Source: Acidobacteriota bacterium (GTDB lineage: Bacteria > Acidobacteriota > Vicinamibacteria > Vicinamibacterales > Fen-181). Taken from it: a stretch of 57,258 nt of DNA. The notes beneath the pieces are model-generated. The model did no database searches and was not told the origin of the DNA. It saw only the letters and a program-made list of their open reading frames with translations. This document shows, piece after piece, positions 15,851-23,962 of the stretch (positions within the stretch are counted from its first letter, which is position 1; every line of letters begins with the position of its first letter). Location of the stretch: assembly GCA_003170135.1 (NCBI GenBank), contig PMZR01000103.1, positions 1 through 57,258 of the forward strand, written 5' to 3'. The position numbers and the translations under genes are program-made.

Positions 15851-17629
15851 ATGAACTCGAAAACGAGCATCCTGCACGTGATTGGCGTCTTTGCCTTTCT
15901 GCTGGCCGGCGTGACAGGCGCGCTGGTCTGCCTGCACGCGCAGGCGCAGAACGCCGGCAGGCGGCCGTCGAACGTGGAGATCGCCACGTTCCCGTCGGCC
16001 TGGACGTACCGGCCTGGCACCCCTGCGCCGTCGGCGCAGAACGCGATGGTTGCCTCCAACTGCGCGCTGGCGACAAAGGCGGGCGTCGAGATCCTGCGCG
16101 CGGGCGGCAACGCCGTCGACGCCGCTGTCGCGGTCGGATTTGCGCTGGCGGTCGCCTATCCTGAAGCCGGCAACCTGGGCGGGGGAGGATACGCGGTTCT
16201 GCGGATGGCGGATGGTCGGGAAGCCGCGCTCGACTACCGCGAGACGGCGCCTGCCGGCGCCGCGCCGAAGATGTACATCGGCCGCGACGGCAAGCCAACC
16301 GACCAGAGCCTGGTCGGTCATCGCGCCTCCGGTGTGCCGGGCAGCGTGGCCGGCCTGCTGGCACTGCTCGATAAATACGGTTCCATGAATCGGGCGCAGG
16401 TGATGGCGCCCGCAATCCGGCTCGCCCGGGACGGCGTCACGGTGGACGCGATCCTGCGGACGTCGATCGCCGAGAATGCCGATCTCATCAAGCGCTTCGC
16501 GGGCGCGGCGCTGTTCCTCCCGGGCGGCCAACCGCCGGCCGTCGGCGCGCACCTGGTTCAGGCCGATCTGGCCGCGACACTCGGACAGATCGCTGCGCAC
16601 GGCAGCGACGGCTTCTACCGCGGCGAGGTCGCCGACGCGATCGCGCGCGAGATGCAGCGGGGCGGCGGCATCCTGACGGCAAGGGACCTGGCCTCGTACC
16701 AGCCGGTCTGGCGAGATCCGCTGAAAGGTTCTTACCGCGGGTACGGCCTGCTCTCGATGCCGCCATCGTCGTCGGGCGGCGTCACGGTCATCGAGACGCT
16801 GAACATCCTGGAGACTTACAAGGATGTGCCCGCGTGGAACAGCGCGCTTGGACTGCACCGCCTGGCGTCGGCGTTTCAGCGCGCGTTCGTCGACCGCAAC
16901 ACCTCGCTCGGAGACCCCGCGTTCACGAAGATGCCGATTCAGCGGATGACGGGCAAGGCGTACGCCCAGTCGCTGCGCGCGAGCCTCAGCGACGCGCGGG
17001 CGGCGGCCACCTCGACGCTGAAGGCCATCGGCAGCGAGGGCACGCAGACCACCAACTACTGCGTCGTCGATCGAAACGGCAACGCGGTCGGCGTGACGAC
17101 CACTATCAACAGCCTGTACGGGTCGGGCGTGTGGATTCCGGGTGCCGGGGTGTTCATGAACAACCAGATGGACGACTTCACCGTGCAGCCGGGCACGCCC
17201 AACCAGTTCGGCCTCGTCCAGGGCGAGGCGAATGGCATCGTCCCCGGCAAGCGGATGCTGTCGGCGATGGCACCGACCATCGTCCTCGATTCGGCCGGCA
17301 AGGTGTGGATGATCGTCGGCGGTCGCGGCGGCCCGCGCATCATCACCGCGGTCGTGCAGGCCATCGTGAACGCCATCGACTATCGGATGCCGCTGGCCGA
17401 TGCGGTGGGCGCCCCGCGCATTCACGACCAGGCGCTGCCGGACGTGCTGGAGTACGAAAAGGACGGCGTGCCGGCGGACGTGATCAGGGCGCTCGAGGCC
17501 AAGGGCTGGAAGACCAGGCCCGGAGGGACCGGATCGTTGACGGCCATCAAGCGCACGATTGCCGGATCGAAGCCGGCCTGGGAAGGACTCTTCGATCCGC
17601 GCAAGCATGGGCTGGCCGCCGGTTATTAG
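15851..17629 (+). CDS. ggt: Gamma-glutamyltransferase (Ntn-hydrolase)
   Basis: Gamma-glutamyltransferases cleave glutathione-type gamma-glutamyl bonds in the periplasm after self-cleavage into two subunits. The 592-residue product has an N-terminal signal segment, the large-subunit motifs (ASNCALATKAGVEILRAGGNAVDAAVA, EAGNLGGGG, ASGVPGSVAG), a PPSSSGGV block, and the small-subunit start TTNYCVVDRNG with the predicted nucleophile Thr at about residue 400. The usual motif is TTHxS, so His to Asn and Ser to Cys are changes worth noting. The later GLVQGEANGIVPGKRMLSAMAPTIV block is conserved. I chose ATG 15851 rather than the upstream in-frame codon at 15785 because it has a GGAG site and begins the signal peptide directly. 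Confidence 0.92.
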   Translation: MNSKTSILHVIGVFAFLLAGVTGALVCLHAQAQNAGRRPSNVEIATFPSAWTYRPGTPAPSAQNAMVASNCALATKAGVEILRAGGNAVDAAVAVGFALAVAYPEAGNLGGGGYAVLRMADGREAALDYRETAPAGAAPKMYIGRDGKPTDQSLVGHRASGVPGSVAGLLALLDKYGSMNRAQVMAPAIRLARDGVTVDAILRTSIAENADLIKRFAGAALFLPGGQPPAVGAHLVQADLAATLGQIAAHGSDGFYRGEVADAIAREMQRGGGILTARDLASYQPVWRDPLKGSYRGYGLLSMPPSSSGGVTVIETLNILETYKDVPAWNSALGLHRLASAFQRAFVDRNTSLGDPAFTKMPIQRMTGKAYAQSLRASLSDARAAATSTLKAIGSEGTQTTNYCVVDRNGNAVGVTTTINSLYGSGVWIPGAGVFMNNQMDDFTVQPGTPNQFGLVQGEANGIVPGKRMLSAMAPTIVLDSAGKVWMIVGGRGGPRIITAVVQAIVNAIDYRMPLADAVGAPRIHDQALPDVLEYEKDGVPADVIRALEAKGWKTRPGGTGSLTAIKRTIAGSKPAWEGLFDPRKHGLAAGY

Positions 17630-17673
17630 CCCGGCACTCGGCGCTCATCAGCGCGTTCGGGCGCGGGCGTTGA

Positions 17674-17682
17674 TGCTAGAAT
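17674..17682 (+). promoter_or_regulatory. Candidate extended -10 upstream of the AOR gene
   Basis: TGCTAGAAT fits TGNTANNNT and lies 43 nt before ATG 17726. The -35 region is weak. Confidence 0.4.
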
Positions 17683-17725
17683 CTCCACCGTTCGACCGGC
17701 CCCTTTGCCCCTGGGATGAGGGCGC

Positions 17726-19687
17726 ATGCATTCGCCCGCGAATGGGTTCTTCGGGTACACGGGCAAGTGGGCGTGGGTCGATCTCACCGAGCGCACCGTG
17801 CGGATCGAACCCGCCGATGCGGCCGTCTGCCGCGACTACATCGGCGGCCGCGGCGTTCAGGCGCGCGTGATTCGCGATCATCTCGCCGCCAACGGTCCGA
17901 TCCTCGACCCCCTCGCGCCGGCGAACCGCATCGTCATCGGGACCGGCCCGCTGAACGACACCCCCGTGCCGACCGCGGGACGTGGCTCGTGTTCGTTCAT
18001 CAGCCCGCTGACGCGCTCTCCCGGGCCGGCGCCGTGGATTGCGCAACACACGCCCGTGCACGGGCTGCTCACGCATTCCAGTGCGGGCGGCATCTTTCCC
18101 AATATGCTCAAGCGCGCCGGCGTGGACCATCTGGTCATCGACGGTCGCGCCGATCGGCCCGTGCGGTTGCTCGTCACCGAGAGCGGCGTGCAGATCATCG
18201 ACGCGGAACGCGATCTCTTCGAAACGGCGCGAGGAAAGGCGTGCGTCCGCGGGGCGTCGGATACGACCGACTTCCTCGCCGCGAAATATCCGGGTTCGTC
18301 GACGATGGCCGTCGGACCGGCCGGCTGGAACGGCGTGGCGTTCGCCTGCCTGACCGGCGATCATCACCGCAATTTCGGCCGCGGTGGGGCCGGTGCGGTG
18401 TTCGGGTCGAAGAACCTGGTCGCGGTAACGGCGCACGGCCGCCGGATGGTCCGGCCCTTCGATCCGGCGACGTTCGAGCGTCTCGGCCGCACGGTGGAAG
18501 AACTGGTCCGGACCCGCGTGCTCGATCCCCAGCGCACCGCGTCGTTCCGGCCGACGACGGGCACGACCTGGTGGCTGGACCGGGCGTTCGACGGCCGCTA
18601 CATGGGCACGGTCGGCGGCTACCTGCCGTGGCACAACTTCGACGAGGGGTCGTTCGATCCGTCGGACTATGCGGCGGTCGGTACCGCGGCGTTTCTCGAG
18701 ATCGCCGGGCGACACCGCGTGTGCAACCGATGCCGGCACGTGAAGTGCTCGCGGACGGCGCGCATCGACGGCGGCCCGTTCGCGGGCGACGGGATGCGGC
18801 CGGAGTTCGAGACCATCGCGCTCGGAATCAACTGCTGCGTCCTCGATCGGGCGGCCATCTTTCATCTCAACCGGCGCTGCAACGATCTGGGCCTGGACAC
18901 GATGACGCTGGGCAGCATGATCGCCGCCGCGATGGAGATGACCGAGCGCGGTTTCCTTGGCGCCTTCACCGGCGCCCCCGTGTTCGGCAGTTCCGCGGAC
19001 ATGCTGCGCACGCTCGACGCGATTGCCTACCAGTCGAGCGATGTCGGCTGCCTGCTCGGAGGTGCCGCGGACGACGTGATCGCGCGCGTGGCGGCGAGCC
19101 GGCCGAGCGGCGAGCGTGACGCGATCGCCTCTTGCGCCACCAGCGCGTTCGCGGGGCTCGGCTATGCAGGTGTCGAGCCCAAGGTGTTCCCGGGGATGTT
19201 CGCGGCCTATGCGACGTCGAATCGCGGCCGCGGCGATCACAGCTACGCCTGGACAATCCAGGCCGAGGAGGGCGGCCTGGCCGAGGCCAGGCAGATCGCG
19301 GCCTACGTCGCCGAGAGCCAGGTGGGCAAGGCGTTGATTGATTCACTGGGATTGTGCGATTTCTTTGCCGGCGATATCACGAGCGATCTCTTTCTCGCCA
19401 TGTACTGCGCGCTCACGGGGCGGGATTACAACGTGGATGGGCTGCTGGCATGCGGCGAGCGCATCTACGCCCTCGAGCGCCATGTCAACAACCTGCAGGG
19501 CCGCACGCGCGCTTACGATGCCTACGTGCACCCGAAACTCGCGGTCCCGCTGACAGCAGGGCCGCACGCCGGGAAACGTGTGGACGCGAGCGTCCACAAT
19601 GCAATCCTGGATGCGTACTACGATTACCGGACGTGGACTCGCGATGGGGTTGTCGGGCAGAAGCGACTGAAAGATCTGGGGGTATAG
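17726..19687 (+). CDS. Aldehyde:ferredoxin oxidoreductase family protein (tungsten/molybdenum pterin)
   Basis: The 653-residue cytoplasmic protein aligns by motif with the AOR family, whose members oxidise aldehydes to acids using a bis-tungstopterin and one [4Fe-4S] cluster. Visible features are the N-terminal DYIGGRGVQARV, the pterin-binding SSAGGIFPNMLKRAG and GRGGAGAVFGSKNLVAV (218-234), the cluster cysteines at 333, 336 and 341, and the distal Cys544 in DSLGLCDFF. The first three cysteines are spaced CX2CX4C, one residue longer than the usual CX2CX3C. No ferredoxin, MoaD-like or pterin synthesis genes are adjacent. The substrate is unknown, and many family members act on substrates other than simple aldehydes. 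Confidence 0.9.
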   Translation: MHSPANGFFGYTGKWAWVDLTERTVRIEPADAAVCRDYIGGRGVQARVIRDHLAANGPILDPLAPANRIVIGTGPLNDTPVPTAGRGSCSFISPLTRSPGPAPWIAQHTPVHGLLTHSSAGGIFPNMLKRAGVDHLVIDGRADRPVRLLVTESGVQIIDAERDLFETARGKACVRGASDTTDFLAAKYPGSSTMAVGPAGWNGVAFACLTGDHHRNFGRGGAGAVFGSKNLVAVTAHGRRMVRPFDPATFERLGRTVEELVRTRVLDPQRTASFRPTTGTTWWLDRAFDGRYMGTVGGYLPWHNFDEGSFDPSDYAAVGTAAFLEIAGRHRVCNRCRHVKCSRTARIDGGPFAGDGMRPEFETIALGINCCVLDRAAIFHLNRRCNDLGLDTMTLGSMIAAAMEMTERGFLGAFTGAPVFGSSADMLRTLDAIAYQSSDVGCLLGGAADDVIARVAASRPSGERDAIASCATSAFAGLGYAGVEPKVFPGMFAAYATSNRGRGDHSYAWTIQAEEGGLAEARQIAAYVAESQVGKALIDSLGLCDFFAGDITSDLFLAMYCALTGRDYNVDGLLACGERIYALERHVNNLQGRTRAYDAYVHPKLAVPLTAGPHAGKRVDASVHNAILDAYYDYRTWTRDGVVGQKRLKDLGV

Positions 19688-19732
19688 CACTCGCGCCCGT
19701 GCACCCGACGCGGCGAGCTGTGGCGCCGCCAT

Positions 19733-19776
19733 TTGAGACCGACACGAGAAAAGGTGCCAGACCCCATTTCAAATCT
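19733..19776. repeat. Left arm of 44-nt inverted repeat bracketing a beta-propeller gene
   Basis: The arm matches the reverse complement of 20869-20912 at 39 of 44 positions, with a perfect 27-base core (19746-19772, containing GGTGCCAGACCCCATTT). It begins 17 nt beyond the stop of the enclosed leftward gene. Confidence 0.85.
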
Positions 19777-19792
19777 GAAAGGCGGAGGGGCA

Positions 19793-20845
19793 CTAACGGG
19801 ACAGGGTGGCAGATCTTGCGATGCGGCCCCGTTCACCAACGGCCCACGCGGCCTTGCCCCCGCGGGCGATGCTCAAGGCATGAAACCCGTCGTCGCTGAC
19901 CGCCGCCCACGTCGCGCCGCCGTCGGCCGACCAGTCACTGCCCGCGGGCCCGACGGTCAACAACGCCCGACCGTGGCTGCCCGGCACGAAGGCGACCGCT
20001 GAACGGAACCCGCGCAGACGAACGGGACCTGGCGACCACGTGACGCCCCCGTCGGCGGTAACCGCAATGTTGTCGCTCGACGCGCCCTCGTTGCGGTAGT
20101 CGCCGCCCACCACGATGCCGCGCAGGCCGTCGTCGGTGAAGGCAAGCGAGAAGGCGCCGGCAGATGACGATCCGGCAGCGAGCGGCGTGTCGGACGCCTG
20201 CCAGGTCAGCCCGCCGTCAGCCGACCGGAACACGCGAGCGCGGGCGGCGCCGCCAGTGGCGAACCAGGCGCGACGCGTGCCCTGGACTACGAGGCACGTG
20301 CCGCTTGCGGCGAACGCGCCTTCGTTCGGGAGAGCGGGCGGCATGCCGCCGGATGCGGATGGCGCGGGCATCCAGTGCCTGCCGCCATCGGTCGTGCGAA
20401 GGATTTCGAATCGGCCGTCCACGGGGTCGCCCAAAGCGAGGCCCGCCTCACTGTTCCAAAATGCGATCGCATCGTAGAAGCCCCGCGGTTCCGCATTCCT
20501 GAATGAGGTCACCCACGTCGTCCCGCCATCGACGGTCTTGTAGATGCGGGACTGCTCGCCGGGACCGATTGACAGGACGTAGGCGATGTTCGCATCGATC
20601 GCCTCGACGTCGCGAAAATCGAGCGCTTCGGTGGTGGGACCGAAGCGCGCCTGCCACGAGCGGCCGCCGTCGAGGGTGCGCAACACGGTCGCCTTGTTGC
20701 CGCTCGCCCAGGCGACGTTTTCGTCCACGGCGCTGACGCCGCGAAGCCGCTCGCTGGTCGGCGCGGGCTGCAGCGTCCACTGCGGCGCCGCCGCGAGCGC
20801 GCTCGCCGCGAACGCCAGGATGGAAAAAACTGCCACTCGCCTCAT
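19793..20845 (-). CDS. Secreted YCF48-like/BNR beta-propeller protein
   Basis: The product is 350 residues. A signal peptide (1-19, ending ALAAAP) is followed by six Asp-box repeats of the form S/T-x-DGG-x-x-W (TLDGGRSW, TVDGGTTW, TTDGGRHW, SADGGLTW, TADGGVTW, SADGGATW). This is the signature of seven-bladed propellers related to the photosystem II assembly factor YCF48 and to sialidase folds. In non-photosynthetic bacteria these proteins have no established reaction. The gene sits alone inside a 44-nt inverted repeat pair whose arms start 17 nt past its stop and 24 nt before its start. It is therefore a discrete 1.18-kb unit, perhaps moved as a cassette. Confidence 0.85.
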   Translation of the reverse strand: MRRVAVFSILAFAASALAAAPQWTLQPAPTSERLRGVSAVDENVAWASGNKATVLRTLDGGRSWQARFGPTTEALDFRDVEAIDANIAYVLSIGPGEQSRIYKTVDGGTTWVTSFRNAEPRGFYDAIAFWNSEAGLALGDPVDGRFEILRTTDGGRHWMPAPSASGGMPPALPNEGAFAASGTCLVVQGTRRAWFATGGAARARVFRSADGGLTWQASDTPLAAGSSSAGAFSLAFTDDGLRGIVVGGDYRNEGASSDNIAVTADGGVTWSPGPVRLRGFRSAVAFVPGSHGRALLTVGPAGSDWSADGGATWAAVSDDGFHALSIARGGKAAWAVGERGRIARSATLSR

Positions 20846-20868
20846 GCGCCCGTCTCCGTTCCGCTTAC

Positions 20869-20912
20869 AGAATTGAAATGGGGTCTGGCACCTTTTCTCA
20901 CGCCAGTCTCAA
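20869..20912. repeat. Right arm of 44-nt inverted repeat
   Basis: This is the counterpart of 19733-19776. The 27-base perfect core lies at 20873-20899. Four of the five mismatches are in the outer part and would be G-U pairs in a minus-strand transcript. The arm ends 2 nt before the stop codon of the cupin gene. Confidence 0.85.
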
Positions 20913-20914
20913 GA

Positions 20915-21247
20915 TCAGTCGACGATGAACAGGCGGGCGCCGGTCCTGGTGGACGAGCGATGGGGCGCCGGCGCGTCGTCTTCCACCTGGTAGCTCATAC
21001 CCGCCGTCAGCGTGAAGGTGCGGCCATCGCGCAGTTGGGTTTCGAGCTCGCCATCGAGCACGTAGAGCACGTGTCCGCGGCTGCACCAATGGTCGGCAAC
21101 ATAGCCCGGGGAGTACTCGACGATGCGCGCGCGGATGTTACCGGCCTCGAAGGTCTTCCAGTATGCCGCTCCCTGAATGCCCGGGTGTTCCGAGGCCGCG
21201 ACATCATTCCAATCGGTGACGGTGAACGGCACGTTCTGAATCCGCAC
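20915..21247 (-). CDS. DHCW-motif cupin-fold protein
   Basis: This small single-domain cupin of 110 residues has an N-terminal RIQNVPFTVTDWNDV and a core YSPGYVADHWCSRGHVLYVLDGEL. The DHWC and downstream His/Glu residues are the metal-binding part of the jelly roll, and the sequence continues DGRTFTLTAGMSYQVEDD. This matches the small DHCW-type cupin family, whose function is unknown. I chose GTG 21247 because AAGGAGGT sits 4 nt upstream. The longer open frame to 21331 would bury this ribosome-binding site and adds no family homology. Confidence 0.85.
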   Translation of the reverse strand: MRIQNVPFTVTDWNDVAASEHPGIQGAAYWKTFEAGNIRARIVEYSPGYVADHWCSRGHVLYVLDGELETQLRDGRTFTLTAGMSYQVEDDAPAPHRSSTRTGARLFIVD

Positions 21248-21429
21248 GCCAACCTCCTTGACGATCGCCCGCGCAGGGGCGCGCAAAACGGACCGAGGCC
21301 GCACGTCGTGAAGGCGCGACGGGGCGGCCACGTGATTCTACGGGAACATCGTGGCCTCCAGTCACGTCTTTTCCTTAGACGGCGCCTTCCTGCCTGCCTG
21401 CCAACGATTCAACTCGCCCGGGGGGACGT

Positions 21430-22530
21430 GTGGCTGCCAGCCAATCGCGCGCGATGCTGCCGCTGCTTCTTGCCGGAATCCTGCTGGTCACGCTGCCCGG
21501 CGTGTCCGGCTCGGGCGCTCCCCACGGGCGTGCTGCGACCGCTGCAGCGCCGCCTCCGCAGCAGAATGCCCAACCGGGCAATCTCGACGTCTTCATGGCT
21601 CGCGTGCTCGCGCACCGCGACGAAGCCTGGAAGAGGTTGCACGACTACATCCTCAGCGAGACGGAACGGTTCGACCTGACGGGGCCGCTCGGCGTTCGGC
21701 TGCACGGTATGCGCCGCGAGTTCTCGTGGTACGTCCGGGACGGCTACCTGATCCGGAGCCCGGTCCGGTTCGATGGCGTCGCCATTCCCGACGCGGATCG
21801 GCGGCGCTACGAGGACAACTGGCTGCACGAGGAGCAGGTACGGGAGGAGAAGCGCAAGAAGAACGACGCGAAAGAAGCAGCGTCATCCGCCGACGCGACA
21901 AGCGCGAACCGCGATCCGGGCGCGGCCGCAGGCGCGAGCCAGAGCGTCAGCCCCGGAGAGAAAAAAGACGACGAGGCGGCGCTGCAGGGGTTCGTGGATG
22001 GCCGCGGCGAGCCGCGCTTCGTCTCCGAGGCCTTCTTCCTCAAGTTCGCGTTCGAGGCGGGCAACTACTACCTGGCCGGCCGCGAGCGCCTGGACGGCCG
22101 CGAGGTCGTTCGCATCGAATACTACCCGACAAATCTGTTCGGCGATCACAAGGACGCGCGCAGGCAGGGCGCGAAGGCGCCTTCGAAAGACGACCAGATG
22201 GAGCGGAAGATCGAGCACGACCTGAACAAGGTCGCGCTCGTCACGCTGTGGATCGATCCGGCCGAGTACCAGATCGTTCAATACAAGTTCGACAACGTCG
22301 ACTTCGGGTTCCTGCCGGCGCGCTGGCTCGTGAGACTGGATACGATCACCGCCTCGATGACCATGGCGCGGGTGCTCGATGGCGTCTGGCTGCCGCGCGC
22401 GATGACCGTGCAGGCTGGCCTGACGCTGGCGGCCGGCAGCTACGGATTGCAGTACGGACGCGAGTTCTATGATTACAAGAAGGCCGAAACGGCCGCGAAG
22501 ATCCGCAGCTGTGACGGCCGCGATCGATAG
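21430..22530 (+). CDS. Secreted protein of unknown function, coupled to an Omp85 gene
   Basis: The 366-residue protein has an N-terminal signal peptide (MLPLLLAGILLVTLPGVSG) and a GTG start with a G-rich site upstream; ATG 21454 is an alternative. After a helical segment it has a long charged, Lys/Glu/Ala-rich insert (residues about 140-185). A C-terminal half then shows repeated beta-strand patterns ending LWIDPAEYQIVQYKFDNVDFGFLPARWL and GLTLAAGSYGLQYGREFYDYKK. The C-terminal pattern resembles outer-membrane-lipoprotein-sorting or LolA-like half-barrels, but I do not recognise the family. Its 3' end overlaps the following Omp85-like gene, so the two are probably translated together and act in the envelope. 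Confidence 0.8.
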   Translation: MAASQSRAMLPLLLAGILLVTLPGVSGSGAPHGRAATAAAPPPQQNAQPGNLDVFMARVLAHRDEAWKRLHDYILSETERFDLTGPLGVRLHGMRREFSWYVRDGYLIRSPVRFDGVAIPDADRRRYEDNWLHEEQVREEKRKKNDAKEAASSADATSANRDPGAAAGASQSVSPGEKKDDEAALQGFVDGRGEPRFVSEAFFLKFAFEAGNYYLAGRERLDGREVVRIEYYPTNLFGDHKDARRQGAKAPSKDDQMERKIEHDLNKVALVTLWIDPAEYQIVQYKFDNVDFGFLPARWLVRLDTITASMTMARVLDGVWLPRAMTVQAGLTLAAGSYGLQYGREFYDYKKAETAAKIRSCDGRDR

Positions 22531-23839
22531 GCGGCGGGGCGTACGCGCGTGCGCGGCGGCGGCGGCCTGCGTGCTCCTGCTCGCCTCGACGGCGGCCGCT
22601 CGAGGCACGGCCTTCGACTCGCGTCACGCAACTGTCGCCCTCGCCCAGGCCACGCCGGGAGGCGAGATCCTCGCCGAGATCCGCGTGCACGGCAACTACA
22701 CCACGCCGGACCCGGAAGTCGTGCGCCTGGCCGGGCTCGCGCTGGGCCAGCCGCTCGCACCGTCCACCATCGACGAGGCGCGAGCGCGCCTCGAGCGAAG
22801 CGGTCGGTTCCTGGCCGTGGAAATCCGCAAGCGCTATCGGTCGCTCGATGCCGACAGCGACGTCGCCCTCATCATCATCGTCCAGGAGTACCCGGTGCCG
22901 GACGTGACGGCGTCGCCGCTAGGTCCGCTACGCCGGACGCTCGGCAGCGCCATGTTCCTGCCGATCCTCAATTTCACCGACGGCTACGGCTTCACCTACG
23001 GAGGACGCGTCAGCTTCGTGGACGGCTTCGGAAAGGACGGCCGCCTGTCGGTGCCGCTGACCTGGGGCGGCAGCAAGAGAGCCGCCGCCGAATTCGAGAA
23101 GGCGATCGCCAAGGGGCCGATCGACCGGGTCACCGCGGCGTTGTCGATCTCGCGGCGCACGAATCCGTTCTATCAGTTGGACGACGACCGCCGCGAGGCC
23201 ACGGCCGGGATTGGCCGCCAGATCGCGCCGTTCGTCCGCGCCGGCGCGCACGGCGGCCTGACGACGGTGTCGTTCGGCCAGATCGACAACCGGTTCACGT
23301 CTTACGGTGCGGACATCACGCTCGACACCCGCGCCGATCCGGTGTTCCCGCGCAACGCGGTGTTTGCCGCGGCCGGATGGGACCACCTGGACTTCCGCAC
23401 CGGTGGGCCCATCAACCGGATCCGCATCGATGCGCGCGGCTACGTCGGCTTCATCGGGCAGTCCGTCGTGTCGCTTCGCGCGCAACTGGCCAGCGCCGAT
23501 CGATTGCTGCCCCCATACGAGCGATTCCTGCTTGGCGGCGCCGAGACCTTGCGTGGCTACCGCGCGGGGAGCTTTGCCGGCGATCGGCTGGCTGCCGCGT
23601 CAGTGGAACTGCGGATGCCGATCAGTTCGCCCCTCTCGTTCGGCCGCGCCGGCGTGGACTTGTTCGCGGACGTCGGAACGGTAGTGGACCGAGGCACGGC
23701 GCTGCAGGCGGCGCGGTTCCATTCCGGGTTTGGAGGCGGGGTCTTTCTGCTAATCAGCATCTTCCAGATCAACGCCGACCTCGGCGTGCGACCAGGCGGC
23801 GGCATGCGGCTGCACGTGATGTCCGGATTCCGCTTCTAG
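22511..23839 (+). CDS. Omp85/BamA-like outer-membrane protein with one POTRA-like domain
   Basis: This is an outer-membrane barrel of about 442 residues. A signal peptide (ACAAAAACVLLLASTAAA) is followed by a POTRA-like domain (about residues 35-120; AEIRVHGNYTTPDPEVVRLAG, SGRFLAVEIRKRY) and a C-terminal surface-antigen barrel. The barrel contains the hallmark LGGAETLRGYRAGSFAGD (VRG[F/Y]-type loop-6 motif) and ends in a terminal Phe (SGFRF). Such proteins insert or translocate proteins at the outer membrane (BamA, TamA, TpsB types). With one POTRA it is closer to the small accessory members. The start is ambiguous: GTG 22511 gives a normal signal peptide, ATG 22469 a 14-residue longer basic N-terminus. 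It overlaps the upstream gene by 20 nt or more. Confidence 0.88.
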   Translation: MTAAIDRRRGVRACAAAAACVLLLASTAAARGTAFDSRHATVALAQATPGGEILAEIRVHGNYTTPDPEVVRLAGLALGQPLAPSTIDEARARLERSGRFLAVEIRKRYRSLDADSDVALIIIVQEYPVPDVTASPLGPLRRTLGSAMFLPILNFTDGYGFTYGGRVSFVDGFGKDGRLSVPLTWGGSKRAAAEFEKAIAKGPIDRVTAALSISRRTNPFYQLDDDRREATAGIGRQIAPFVRAGAHGGLTTVSFGQIDNRFTSYGADITLDTRADPVFPRNAVFAAAGWDHLDFRTGGPINRIRIDARGYVGFIGQSVVSLRAQLASADRLLPPYERFLLGGAETLRGYRAGSFAGDRLAAASVELRMPISSPLSFGRAGVDLFADVGTVVDRGTALQAARFHSGFGGGVFLLISIFQINADLGVRPGGGMRLHVMSGFRF

Positions 23840-23962
23840 TGTTCGGCTCACGACTGCTCAGCTTCTTCGGTCCCGCTTCTGGCCCTTCCGTTGCATTAAC
23901 CCACACGCGACTAAGCTGACAGTGTCTGAAGGCGCTGCAGTGGGCGGATTCCAACAGAACAG

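Noticed and set aside
19733..20912. Insertion sequence interpretation of the inverted-repeat unit
   Set aside because: The enclosed gene is a beta-propeller with a signal peptide, not a transposase, and no target duplication is visible. Kept as an unexplained bracketed gene.
20873..21679. 268-residue frame starting in the right inverted-repeat arm
   Set aside because: It runs antisense through the cupin gene and into the secreted protein gene; no homology pattern.
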